Assembly: GCF_003667545.1 (NCBI RefSeq)
Contig: NZ_RCUV01000007.1
Span: 171,770 to 235,769 of the forward strand
Direction: 5' to 3'
Length of the DNA stretch: 64,000 bases
DNA from: Mycetocola manganoxydans
GTDB taxonomy: Bacteria; Actinomycetota; Actinomycetes; Actinomycetales; Microbacteriaceae
The translations under genes and the position numbers were made by a program. The notes beneath the pieces are model-generated. The model had not been told where the DNA came from. It saw only the letters and a program-made list of their open reading frames with translations, and ran no database searches. Positions 32,817 to 41,050 of the stretch are shown here, piece by piece (the stretch's first letter is position 1; every line of letters begins with the position of its first letter).

Positions 32817-35297
32817 TTATTCGACCCGCACCTCCTCCGGCGACTTGTCAGGCCGCCAGCCGCGCCACGAGGAGTGCCGGAGCGAGCCAGCACTCGTCCA
32901 CTCCATGAAGGTAACCTCGCCGACCAGCTCAGGCTCGATCCAGTGCACGTGCAGCAACTCGTCGCGCGGAGCGTCATGCACCGGCGGTTTCTCGCGGGCC
33001 ATCGACCGGAATCGCGTCACCAGGGACCTGCGTTCAGCGTCGGAGAAACCCGTACCGACGCGTCCTGCGTACCGGATGCCGGCGGCATCCGGTATCCCGA
33101 GGACGAGCGACCCGATCCCGCCCGCGGCGCTGCCTCCGCCGGCGCGCCAGCCCACCACGACCACTTCCTGCATGCGCTGATGCTTGAGCTTGATCCAGGC
33201 GCGCGAGCGTTTGCCCTCGGTGTATCGACTGTCGCGTTCCTTCGCGATGACGCCCTCGAGGCCGAGCGAGGTACTCGAAGCAAGAGCGGCCTCGATGTCA
33301 CCGTCGAATTCCTCCGAAACCTGAACTGGTCCTGTGGGCACGACGCTCGCCCGCAACGCCGCACGGCGCACGTCGTACTCGTCGGCGGTGATGTCGTGCC
33401 CCTCGAGTTCCAGCAGGTCGAACAGCATGAGTTCGATGCTTGCTGACCGTGCCGCGGATTCGTCCTCGGTCAACCCGGCCCGGGACTGGAGAAATCCGAA
33501 ATTCGGTCGACCTTTACGGTCCAGCGCGACGACCTCCCCGTCGAGCACGACGGAGGCAGGCTTCACCGCCTCCCTGATGGGCTTCAGCAATTCGGGGAAC
33601 GTCGCAGTGAGGTCTTTACCCGAGCGGCTCTTCAGCCACACCTCGTCTCCGTCGACGTAGATGACGGCCCGGTAGCCGTCCCATTTCATCTCCAGTGCCC
33701 AGTCCGCATCGGGGTCGAGGTCGGATGCCGTCCCGGCCGTTGCGAGCATCGGGGCGCGGAGCGGTCGGGAGAGCGGTGCAACGTCATCCGGAGCGTCGGC
33801 GGCGAGGGCGGCGGGCGCCGGCGATCGCCGTTTCGAAGGGGTCTTCTTCTTGCGGTCCGGATCCATCAGGTGAATCAGCCAGTTGTTCTCGGCACCGGGG
33901 CGACTCGTATGGATGAGGGCGTATTTGCGCGGTTTGCCGCCGAGTCCGCCATCCGGCTGACCGGTCAGGGTGGCGATGACCTCCTTGCCCTCGCGCCATT
34001 TCTCCAGCTCGAATGTGCCCGCATCCCAGATCTTCACATCCCCGGCGCCGTACTCGCCTTTCGGGATCACGCCCTCGAACGTGCCATATTCCAGTGGGTG
34101 GTCCTCCGTCTGAACGGCGAGGTGGTTCTCGTCACTGTCCAGCGGTGGTCCTTTCGGGACCGCCCAGGAGACCAGCACGCCCTCATGTTCGAGGCGGAAG
34201 TCATAGTGCAGCCGTCGGGCATGGTGTTCCTGGATCACGAAGGAGTTCCCGCTCGACGGGCGCGCCGCGGCATCCGGAACCGGCTCAGGCGTCTTCGACC
34301 CGTCCCGCATGCTTCGGTATTTCGCGAGCCGGTCGCGAGATTCCGGGGTCGCATCGAAGCTGGCGAGATGCTCGGGGGTTGGCTCGAGGCCGGCATCACG
34401 AGACACGAGAAGGGGCGCAAGCAGGTCACCATGCTCCCTGACACGGTCGAGTACCTCCTCGAAGTCAAGCTGTTCGAGATCCGGGTCGTCGAGCTCTTCC
34501 CACGTGCGAGGGGCCGCGACCATCGGGGTCAGCCGGCCCCGCAGAGAGTACGGGGCGATCGTCGTCTTGGCCTGGTTGTTCTGGCTCCAGTCGACGAGGA
34601 CCTTTCCCGTGCGCAGCGACTTCTTCATGTCGCTGACGACGAGGTCCTTGTGGTCGGCCTCGAGAGCACGCGCCAGTTCGTGCGCTACCGCTGACACCTG
34701 GTCGGAACTCCACCGCCCGTCGAGGGGGGCGTACAGGTGGATGCCTTTGCTCCCGCTCGTCACTGGCAGCGGTTCGAGGTCCATGTCGACGAGGATGTCA
34801 CGGGCGAGCCGGGCGACGTCGGCGCAATCCGAGAGGGTGACCCCGGGGCCCGGGTCCAGGTCGAGCACGAGCCGGTCCGGTTTGCGACGACCGCCGGTGC
34901 GTTCAAACTGCCACTGGGGAACGTGGATCTCCAGGGCAGACATCTGGGCCAGCCAGGCGAGTGTTGCCCGGTCGTTGACGAGGGGATATTCGTTGGGTCC
35001 GCTGCTGTGCTCAATGGAGCGTCGGGCCACCCATCCCGGCGCCGATTCATCCAGATTCTTCTGGTAGAAAACCTCGCCCGGATGCCGCGCGGTTCCGACT
35101 CCATGAACCCACCGTTTGCGTGTCGCCGGGCGGTTCGCCGTGTACGGAACCATCACGTCGGCGATCTCGGCGTAATACCGCAGGACATCGGCTTTGGTGG
35201 TGCCCGTCTCCGGGTACATCACCTTGTCGAGATTAGTGACGGCGATCCGCCTGCCGTCGACGTCGACCATTTGCCTGCCGTTTCCGCGCGCTGCCAC
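32817..35297 (-). CDS. ligD: Multidomain ATP-dependent DNA ligase LigD (Pol-PE-Lig)
   Basis: 826-aa enzyme of bacterial non-homologous end joining. Domains in order: primase-polymerase (about 1-300; VTNLDKVMYPETG, LVLDLDPGPGV, LRTGKVLVDWSQNNQAKT), 3'-phosphoesterase (about 350-490; QEHHARRLHYDFRLEHEG, GTFEGVIPKGEYGAGDV) and ATP-dependent ligase (about 515-826; adenylated Lys538 in EMKWDGYRAV). This is the mycobacterial domain order. GTG 35297 lies 2 bases after the DUF488 stop. No ku gene is present in the window. Confidence 0.93.
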   Translation of the reverse strand: MAARGNGRQMVDVDGRRIAVTNLDKVMYPETGTTKADVLRYYAEIADVMVPYTANRPATRKRWVHGVGTARHPGEVFYQKNLDESAPGWVARRSIEHSSGPNEYPLVNDRATLAWLAQMSALEIHVPQWQFERTGGRRKPDRLVLDLDPGPGVTLSDCADVARLARDILVDMDLEPLPVTSGSKGIHLYAPLDGRWSSDQVSAVAHELARALEADHKDLVVSDMKKSLRTGKVLVDWSQNNQAKTTIAPYSLRGRLTPMVAAPRTWEELDDPDLEQLDFEEVLDRVREHGDLLAPLLVSRDAGLEPTPEHLASFDATPESRDRLAKYRSMRDGSKTPEPVPDAAARPSSGNSFVIQEHHARRLHYDFRLEHEGVLVSWAVPKGPPLDSDENHLAVQTEDHPLEYGTFEGVIPKGEYGAGDVKIWDAGTFELEKWREGKEVIATLTGQPDGGLGGKPRKYALIHTSRPGAENNWLIHLMDPDRKKKTPSKRRSPAPAALAADAPDDVAPLSRPLRAPMLATAGTASDLDPDADWALEMKWDGYRAVIYVDGDEVWLKSRSGKDLTATFPELLKPIREAVKPASVVLDGEVVALDRKGRPNFGFLQSRAGLTEDESAARSASIELMLFDLLELEGHDITADEYDVRRAALRASVVPTGPVQVSEEFDGDIEAALASSTSLGLEGVIAKERDSRYTEGKRSRAWIKLKHQRMQEVVVVGWRAGGGSAAGGIGSLVLGIPDAAGIRYAGRVGTGFSDAERRSLVTRFRSMAREKPPVHDAPRDELLHVHWIEPELVGEVTFMEWTSAGSLRHSSWRGWRPDKSPEEVRVE

Positions 35298-35299
35298 GA

Positions 35300-35830
35300 T
35301 TACACCGGCTCGGGGGTCGGGGGATAGGTGATCGACAGTCCGTCGACGGACGCGAACCGCGTGAGCGTGTGCGGCTTGGCAGACGTTGCACTGAAAATGT
35401 CGCTGACCTCGATACCGCGCACGAGCAAGGCATCGCCGACGAGCGAACGGTGGCAGCGCCACGGCACTGCTTCCGCACACATGATGGCGACGCTCCTCTC
35501 GTCGGCAAGCGTCAGCAGCTCATCGATCCCGTGGGTGAAGGCATCCGTCTGCATGTAGTCCGCGTAGCCGCGGAATGACGTGTTGCGCCAGCCCATGTTC
35601 ACGGACTCCGCCGTGGTGTGCCGAAGCCCGCCGAGTGCTGAAAGGCGCCGGTAGCCAATGCCGAATGTGGGCAGGCTCTTCGCCATCGCGTCCTCACCGA
35701 ATTGAGGGTTGTGCCTGGACTTGGGGATCGTGCGGATATCCACCACCTGCGTCACGCCGTGGGCGTCGAGAATTCCGGCGAATTCTTTGATCGGGTGGGT
35801 CGAGTGCCCCACGGTGAATATCCGGGTCAT
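35300..35830 (-). CDS. DUF488 family protein
   Basis: 176-aa protein with the family start TRIFTVGHSTHPIKEFAGIL, the central RTIPKSRHNPQF and the C-terminal motif VAIMCAEAVPWRCHRSLVGD, whose Cys and His residues are conserved in DUF488. Function unknown; it frequently lies beside LigD or DNA-repair genes. ATG 35830 is 7 bases after TACGCT, the leaderless pattern. It is the first gene of a two-gene unit with ligD. Confidence 0.88.
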   Translation of the reverse strand: MTRIFTVGHSTHPIKEFAGILDAHGVTQVVDIRTIPKSRHNPQFGEDAMAKSLPTFGIGYRRLSALGGLRHTTAESVNMGWRNTSFRGYADYMQTDAFTHGIDELLTLADERSVAIMCAEAVPWRCHRSLVGDALLVRGIEVSDIFSATSAKPHTLTRFASVDGLSITYPPTPEPV

Positions 35831-35862
35831 GCCGGGCAGCGTATCGCCGTTCCGGAACGTGC

Positions 35863-36423
35863 TCAAGGCGTGGACAAGCCGGTCTGGCCGGGTCGCCGAC
35901 CGCGCGACGGGCGGATGCTACGCAGCGGCAATGCAGGATCGGTCTCGGTGAACACCGCCCGGGTGTCGTCGAGCCACGCCAGTGCAGCTGATGCCCAGTG
36001 GCGGCGGGCTGAAGCAATCCGGTCGGAAGCGGGCGCCGCATCTGCCTCGGCACGCGCCGCCTGCCAGTTCGACAAGTGCCGGTCGAGGAGCGCCGACCAG
36101 TCGGTTCCCGGGATGCTCGACCCGAGAAGAACCTGGTCGAGGAAATCGGTCCACGCGCGAGGGTCGGCGTCGGACGGGCGTTCCAGCCAGGCGGCGACGG
36201 CTTCTTTCCCCGCCGGAGTGAGGCTGTACAGGGGCAGGTTGTCGTCGGTCGTCGTGCCGGTCGCAACCAGCCCGTCGCGTCGAAGGCGCTCCAGGGTGCT
36301 GTAGACCTGGCCGACGTTGAGGTCGGAGCGGTGCGGGGCCCGTGCCGCGATTTCATCGCGAAGTGCGAGACCGTAGCCCGAACCGAGCGAGAGAATCGCG
36401 AGAATGCCGTCCCGAACCGCCAT
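35863..36423 (-). CDS. PadR-family transcriptional regulator
   Basis: 186-aa regulator. The winged helix is RDGILAILSLGSGYGLALRD with VGQVYSTLERLRRDGLVAT and YSLTPAGKEAVAAWLERP; the C-terminal helices belong to the PadR vir_C subtype used for dimerisation. The ligand is unknown. A palindrome (36452-36464) lies just upstream and is a likely operator. It is divergent from the DUF3145 gene. Confidence 0.89.
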   Translation of the reverse strand: MAVRDGILAILSLGSGYGLALRDEIAARAPHRSDLNVGQVYSTLERLRRDGLVATGTTTDDNLPLYSLTPAGKEAVAAWLERPSDADPRAWTDFLDQVLLGSSIPGTDWSALLDRHLSNWQAARAEADAAPASDRIASARRHWASAALAWLDDTRAVFTETDPALPLRSIRPSRGRRPGQTGLSTP

Positions 36424-36451
36424 GCCGCCTCCTGAACTCGCCTGCGTTCAC

Positions 36452-36464
36452 TATACCGGGTATA
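36452..36464. promoter_or_regulatory. Palindrome upstream of the padR-type gene
   Basis: TATACC-G-GGTATA is a perfect odd palindrome about 30 bases before the start, a plausible autoregulatory site. Confidence 0.55.
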
Positions 36465-36509
36465 CGTCAATGCGGTGTGGCGGGTCTGCGGGCTCTTTAC
36501 CACAACTCG

Positions 36510-36549
36510 AATCACATCGTTGTGATTTCGCGTGGGACTACGGCATAAT
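36510..36549 (+). promoter_or_regulatory. Promoter of the DUF3145 gene with overlapping palindrome
   Basis: TTGTGA (36520-36525) and CATAAT (36544-36549) are 18 bases apart. The palindrome AATCACA-TCGT-TGTGATT (36510-36527) overlaps the -35 box. Confidence 0.55.
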
Positions 36550-36649
36550 TACTGCAACGGCACTGTGCCGACAATTTCATACGATGCCGCGAAATCCGCG
36601 CATCTCCATGGTCGTTGGGGAAGACGTACCACAGGAGATGGAGGAGAAC

Positions 36650-37153
36650 ATGGTGGCATCTGTTGCACGAGGGGTAATTTTGGTTCACTCCTCACCGCGC
36701 GCGCTCTGCCCGCACGTTGAGTGGGCAGCTGGTCGCGCTCTTGGTCGTGCCGTGAACTTCGCCTGGGAGGACCAGCCGGTCCTCAAAGGGGCTCAGCGCG
36801 CCGAGTTCTACTGGGAGGGCTACCAGGGGATGGGCGCCGCCCTGGCCTCCGCACTGCACGGATGGGAACACCTCCGTTTCGAAGTGACTGAAGATGCGAC
36901 GCCCGCCTCCGACGGTGGCCGCTGGCTGCACACTCCCGATCTCGGCATCTTCTTCGCCCAGACCGACACGGCCGGCAACGTCGTCATTCCCGAGGACCGG
37001 GTGCGCTACGCCATGGAAGTGGCTGGCGCGAATGCGGACGAACTCCACCGCGAACTGCGAATCGCCCTCGGTCAGGCCTGGGACGACGAGCTCGAGCCGT
37101 TCCGTCATGCCTCCGATGACTCGTCCGTTATCTGGCTGCACAAGGTGGGCTGA
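36650..37153 (+). CDS. DUF3145 family protein
   Basis: 167-aa protein characteristic of actinobacteria: GVILVHSSPRALCPHVEWAA, GRALGRAVNFAWEDQPVLKG, HTPDLGIFFAQTDTAGNVVI and LGQAWDDELEPFRHASDD. Function unknown, but the family is broadly conserved and usually sits near the fab cluster, as here. The ATG at 36650 follows GGAGGA; longer upstream frames are not supported. Confidence 0.88.
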   Translation: MVASVARGVILVHSSPRALCPHVEWAAGRALGRAVNFAWEDQPVLKGAQRAEFYWEGYQGMGAALASALHGWEHLRFEVTEDATPASDGGRWLHTPDLGIFFAQTDTAGNVVIPEDRVRYAMEVAGANADELHRELRIALGQAWDDELEPFRHASDDSSVIWLHKVG

Positions 37154-37259
37154 CACGACGACGTCCCAGCTGCAGGATCCACGTGTGTGGCCCGAGGCGC
37201 TCCGGTTGGTGATTTCCCGGTCGGTTCGTCGGTGAAACAGCGTTGATCCTGTGAACAGA

Positions 37260-37292
37260 AGAACCCCCGACGGATGCTCCGCCGGGGGTTCT
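37260..37292. terminator. Bidirectional terminator between DUF3145 gene and fabF
   Basis: AGAACCCCCG (37260-37269) pairs with CGGGGGTTCT (37283-37292), and the inner CGG/CCG extends the stem. It separates two convergent genes. Confidence 0.75.
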
Positions 37293-37316
37293 GTCGTTCT
37301 ACTCAGGCTCTCGTGC

Positions 37317-38552
37317 CTAGTAGCTCCGGAATGCGACGACCGCGTTGTGGCCACCGAACCCGAAGGAGTTGCTGATGGCGAGGAGGTCGCCCGAGCCGAG
37401 ATCCCGCGGAGAGGTGACCACGTCGAGCGGGATCGCAGGGTCCTGCTCGGTGAGGTTGATCGTCGGGGGAGCCGTCCGGTTGTGGAGCGCGAGGATGGTG
37501 AAGATCGCCTCGAGTGCGCCTGTGCCTCCCAGCAGGTGACCGGTGGACGCCTTCGTCGCCGACACGGCGATGTTCGGCAGGTGGTCGCCGAACACCCGCA
37601 GAAGCGCGTTGTATTCGGCGATGTCGCCGACAGGAGTACTCGTAGCGTGCGCGTTGATGTGGTTCACGTCTGTGACGCTCGCCCCTGCCGCGTCGATCGC
37701 CGCGAGCATGGCACGGGCAGCCGCTGAACCCTCGGGGTCCGGCGCGGTGATGTGGTACGAGTCACTGGTGACGGAGCCGCCGGCGAGTTCGGCGTAGATC
37801 CGGGCGCCACGGGCGAGGGCGTGTTCTTCGGTCTCGAGAACGACGGATGCCGCGCCCTCACCGAGCACGAATCCGTCGCGTGAGACGTCGTAGGGGCGGG
37901 ATGCCGTCTCCGGGGAGTCGTTACGACGCGACAGTGCCTGCATGGCCGCGAAGGATGCGATGGGGAGCGGGTGAACTACGGCTTCGGTTCCGCCGGCGAT
38001 GACGACGTCGGCCAGCCCTGCCTGCAGGTGTTCGTAGGCATTCGCGATGGCCTCGGTGCTTGATGCGCAGGCCGAGACATCCGTGCGGGAGTATGCCCGC
38101 GAGGGGATGGACATGCTGATCGCCGCGGACGCGGCGTTGGGCATGAGCATGGGAATCGTCATGGGAAGAACGCGACGAGGCCCCTTGGCTTTGAGTGTGT
38201 CCCAGGCGTCGAGGAGGGTCCACAGCCCACCGATGCCGGTGGAGTAGTCGACTCCGACGCGGAGAGGGTCGACGTCGGGTGAGCCGGCGTCAGCCCAGGC
38301 TTCACGCGCCGAGACGAGGGCGAACTGGCTCGACGGGTCGAGGCGCTTGACCTCCTGGCGTTCGAGAACCTCGGACGGGCGAACCTTGGCTTCACCGGCG
38401 AAAGTCACGGGAAGGTTGTGTTCGGCGACCCACTCGTGTTCGAGGGCGCGGATGCCGGACTCGCCTGCGAGGAGAGCACTCCACGATTCCGGTGCCGTTC
38501 CTCCGAGGGGGGAGCTGGCGCCGATGCCGGTGACGACGATCTTCTTGGTCAT
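37317..38552 (-). CDS. fabF: 3-oxoacyl-[ACP] synthase II
   Basis: Elongating condensing enzyme (411 aa) of type II fatty-acid synthesis. Active-site residues are Cys162 (DVSACASSTEAI), His302 (NAHATSTPVGD) and Lys334/His339 (SATKASTGHLLGG). It starts TKKIVVTGIGASSPLGG and ends in the glycine-rich NSFGFGGHNAVVAF motif. It is the last gene of fabD-fabH-acpP-fabF, separated from acpP by a large hairpin. Confidence 0.95.
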   Translation of the reverse strand: MTKKIVVTGIGASSPLGGTAPESWSALLAGESGIRALEHEWVAEHNLPVTFAGEAKVRPSEVLERQEVKRLDPSSQFALVSAREAWADAGSPDVDPLRVGVDYSTGIGGLWTLLDAWDTLKAKGPRRVLPMTIPMLMPNAASAAISMSIPSRAYSRTDVSACASSTEAIANAYEHLQAGLADVVIAGGTEAVVHPLPIASFAAMQALSRRNDSPETASRPYDVSRDGFVLGEGAASVVLETEEHALARGARIYAELAGGSVTSDSYHITAPDPEGSAAARAMLAAIDAAGASVTDVNHINAHATSTPVGDIAEYNALLRVFGDHLPNIAVSATKASTGHLLGGTGALEAIFTILALHNRTAPPTINLTEQDPAIPLDVVTSPRDLGSGDLLAISNSFGFGGHNAVVAFRSY

Positions 38553-38601
38553 GGGAACTCTCCTGGTGCTTGGTCAGCGATACGAAGGAAACAGCGTCCG
38601 C

Positions 38602-38652
38602 GATGCACGAAGACCGGGCCGGGCGTTCGCTCGCCCCGGTCTTCCGTGCATC
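38602..38652 (-). promoter_or_regulatory. Large intercistronic hairpin between acpP and fabF
   Basis: A near-perfect stem GATGCACGAAGACCGGG/CCCGGTCTTCCGTGCATC has one bulge and no T-run. It may be a partial terminator or a processing and stability element that keeps acpP mRNA above fabF mRNA. Confidence 0.6.
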
Positions 38653-38664
38653 ACTGCAAAGGGT

Positions 38665-38913
38665 TTAGGCCTGCGCCTTGACGATGAAGTCGACGGCGTC
38701 GCCAACGGTCTTGAGGTTCTTGACCTCTTCGTCGGGGATCTTGACGTCGAACTTCTCTTCAGCGTTGACGACGATCGTCATCATCGAGATGGAGTCGATG
38801 TCGAGGTCGTCCGTGAAGGACTTGTCGAGCTCGACGGTGTCGGCGGCGATTCCGGTCTCGTCGTTGACGAGTTCAGCCAGACCGGCGAGGACTTCTTCGG
38901 TGGACAGTGCCAT
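38665..38913 (-). CDS. acpP: Acyl carrier protein
   Basis: 82-aa acidic carrier of growing acyl chains. The phosphopantetheine attachment site is Ser41 in DDLDIDSISMMTIV. The helix IPDEEVKNLKTVGDAVDFIV is typical of actinobacterial FAS-II ACPs. ATG at 38913 gives MALSTEEVLAGLAELVNDET. It is third in the fab operon. Confidence 0.96.
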   Translation of the reverse strand: MALSTEEVLAGLAELVNDETGIAADTVELDKSFTDDLDIDSISMMTIVVNAEEKFDVKIPDEEVKNLKTVGDAVDFIVKAQA

Positions 38914-38995
38914 GGTGTTTCTCCTTGAGTATCGATTGACCGTGCAACAGTCTATGGGGGTGGCAGCACGAGGAACCCGCGCTGTTGAGCGGGAT

Positions 38996-40000
38996 TTAGG
39001 GCAGGACGACGACCTGGGCGGCGAAAACGAGGCCCGCGCCGAAGCCGATCTGCAGGGCAAGACCTCCGCTGAGCTCCGGGTGTTCCTCGAGAAGGCGATG
39101 TGCAGCGAGCGGGATCGACGCGGCAGAGGTGTTGCCTGTCGTCTCGATGTCGCGCCCGATGGCGACGGTGTCGGGGAGCTTGAGCTGCTTGGCGAACTCA
39201 TCGATGATGCGCATGTTCGCCTGGTGCGGGATGAACGCTGCGAGCTGGTCGGCGGTGATGCCTGCGGCCTCGAGTGCCTGCTTGGCGACCTTGGCCATGT
39301 CCCAGACGGCCCAGCGGAAGACCGTCTGGCCCTCCTGCCGCAGGGTCGGCCATTCGGCTTCGCCCCGGCGGTATTGCTGCAGGGTGGCGTTCATGCCGAC
39401 GGCCCCGGCCTTCGACCCGTCAGAACCCCACACCGTTGGTGCGATCCCGGGGAAGTCGCTGGGACCCACAACAGCAGCGCCGGCGCCGTCTCCGAGGAGG
39501 AATGAGATCGAACGGTCGGCGGGGTCGACGACATCCGAGAGCTTTTCGGCGCCGACGACGAGAACGTAGCGTGCGGCACCCGAGCGGATCAGCGCGTCAG
39601 CCTGGGCTATAGCGTACGGGTAACCGGCGCAGGCGGCGTTCACGTCATACGCGGCGGCCGGATTCGACCCGACCCGGTCGGCGACGACGGCGGCCATGGA
39701 CGGCGTCTGCTGGGTGTTCGAGATCGTTGCGATGATGACGGCGTCGATCTTGTCCGCGTCGACGCCGGAGACCCGGATCGCTTCGACAGCAGCGTCCGTC
39801 GCGAGGTCCGTTGCCGACAGGTCCTGGCTCGCGCGGGTGCGGGTGATGATGCCCGTGCGCTGGCGGATCCACTCGTCTGACGAGTCGATGGGGCCGATGA
39901 GGTCATCGTTGGGGACAGAGAGGTCCCCTCGCGCCGCGCCGAATCCGAGGATGCGGGTGAAGGCGGGGCCCTGGGACTGCCGGAGGGTGGGTGTGGTCAA
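38996..40000 (-). CDS. fabH: 3-oxoacyl-[ACP] synthase III
   Basis: Initiating condensing enzyme (334 aa) that joins an acyl-CoA primer to malonyl-ACP. The nucleophile is Cys124 in DVNAACAGYPYA; the histidine and asparagine motifs are IPHQANMRII and ETTGNTSAAS. The start is TTG with GAGAGAG upstream. It lies between fabD and acpP. Confidence 0.95.
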   Translation of the reverse strand: MTTPTLRQSQGPAFTRILGFGAARGDLSVPNDDLIGPIDSSDEWIRQRTGIITRTRASQDLSATDLATDAAVEAIRVSGVDADKIDAVIIATISNTQQTPSMAAVVADRVGSNPAAAYDVNAACAGYPYAIAQADALIRSGAARYVLVVGAEKLSDVVDPADRSISFLLGDGAGAAVVGPSDFPGIAPTVWGSDGSKAGAVGMNATLQQYRRGEAEWPTLRQEGQTVFRWAVWDMAKVAKQALEAAGITADQLAAFIPHQANMRIIDEFAKQLKLPDTVAIGRDIETTGNTSAASIPLAAHRLLEEHPELSGGLALQIGFGAGLVFAAQVVVLP

Positions 40001-40041
40001 GGCGTCTCTCTCGTTGCGGTGATGTGTCGGGAAGAAGAGTG

Positions 40042-40947
40042 TCAGGCTGCGAGCAGGTCGAGGGCGGACTGGAGATCGTCAGGGGACTTGATGCCGACGG
40101 CAGGGATTCCCTTGAGACCGCGACGGGCGAGTCCAGTGAGGGCACCGGCCGGTGCGAGTTCGATGATTCCGGTGACGCCGGCGTCGAGCATTCCGGCCAT
40201 GGTCAAATCCCAGCGGACCGGTGACGCCACCTGCTGCACGAGGAGTTCGACGAACCGGTCGCCGGATTCGATTCGCGAGCCGTCGGCGTTGGTCCACAGC
40301 GGACGCGCTGGGTCGGATGCCGTGACCGACTGGGCGGTCGACGCCAGCTCGATACGGGCATCAGCCATGTACCGCGTGTGGAAAGCTCCGGCGACCTGCA
40401 GGGGTACTACCCGGGTTCCTGCGAGGGGGGTGGCGGCGAGTTCGGCGAGGGACGCGAGTTCTCCGGCGACGACCGTCTGTCCTCCGCCGTTGAAATTGGC
40501 GGGTTCGAGCCCCAGGTCATCGAGCCGGGCGAGGAGGGCGTCGGCGTCTCCGCCGAGCACAGCGCTCATGCCCGTTGGCACGGCGGCTGCTGCGGTCGCC
40601 ATGGCGGTGGCGCGAGCGGCGACGAATCGCATCGCTGCCGTGTCGCTGAGGACGCCGGCCCCGACGGCCGCAGTGATCTCACCGACGCTGTGGCCGGCGA
40701 TGCCGACCGAGTGGGGGATGCTCCCGAGTGCCCGAAGCGTCACGAGGCCCGCTGCGACGATGAGCGGCTGGGCGATGCGGGTGTCGCGGATGGTGTCGGC
40801 GTCCGACTCGGTGCCGTGGCGGATGAGGTCGAGGCCGGCTTCGTCGGAGTATCGCTCAAGCAGTTCCCGGTTTGCCGGGTCGTCCAGCCACGGGGAGAGG
40901 AATCCGGGCGTCTGCGAGCCCTGACCTGGGCATACGAGAACAATCAC
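40042..40947 (-). CDS. fabD: [ACP] S-malonyltransferase
   Basis: 301-aa enzyme that loads malonyl onto ACP. The N-terminal VLVCPGQGSQTPGF, catalytic Ser87 in GHSVGE and the histidine in QVAGAFHTRYM are present. GTG is the start. It is the first gene of the fab operon; a palindrome lies about 75 bases upstream, next to the regulator gene. Confidence 0.95.
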   Translation of the reverse strand: MIVLVCPGQGSQTPGFLSPWLDDPANRELLERYSDEAGLDLIRHGTESDADTIRDTRIAQPLIVAAGLVTLRALGSIPHSVGIAGHSVGEITAAVGAGVLSDTAAMRFVAARATAMATAAAAVPTGMSAVLGGDADALLARLDDLGLEPANFNGGGQTVVAGELASLAELAATPLAGTRVVPLQVAGAFHTRYMADARIELASTAQSVTASDPARPLWTNADGSRIESGDRFVELLVQQVASPVRWDLTMAGMLDAGVTGIIELAPAGALTGLARRGLKGIPAVGIKSPDDLQSALDLLAA

Positions 40948-41022
40948 CGTACCAGTCTGCCAATCGTCGCGAAGATCGAGGTGTTGATCGCGTCACAAGA
41001 ATCACCGGAACCCTTGTGCATG

Positions 41023-41039
41023 TCCCACATAGCGTGGGA
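41023..41039. promoter_or_regulatory. Palindrome between regulator gene and fabD, possible FasR-type site
   Basis: TCCCAC-n5-GTGGGA is a 6-bp inverted repeat 76 bases before the fabD start. Its place next to the PucR-type regulator gene makes it a candidate operator. Confidence 0.5.
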
Positions 41040-41050
41040 ACGGATGCCGC

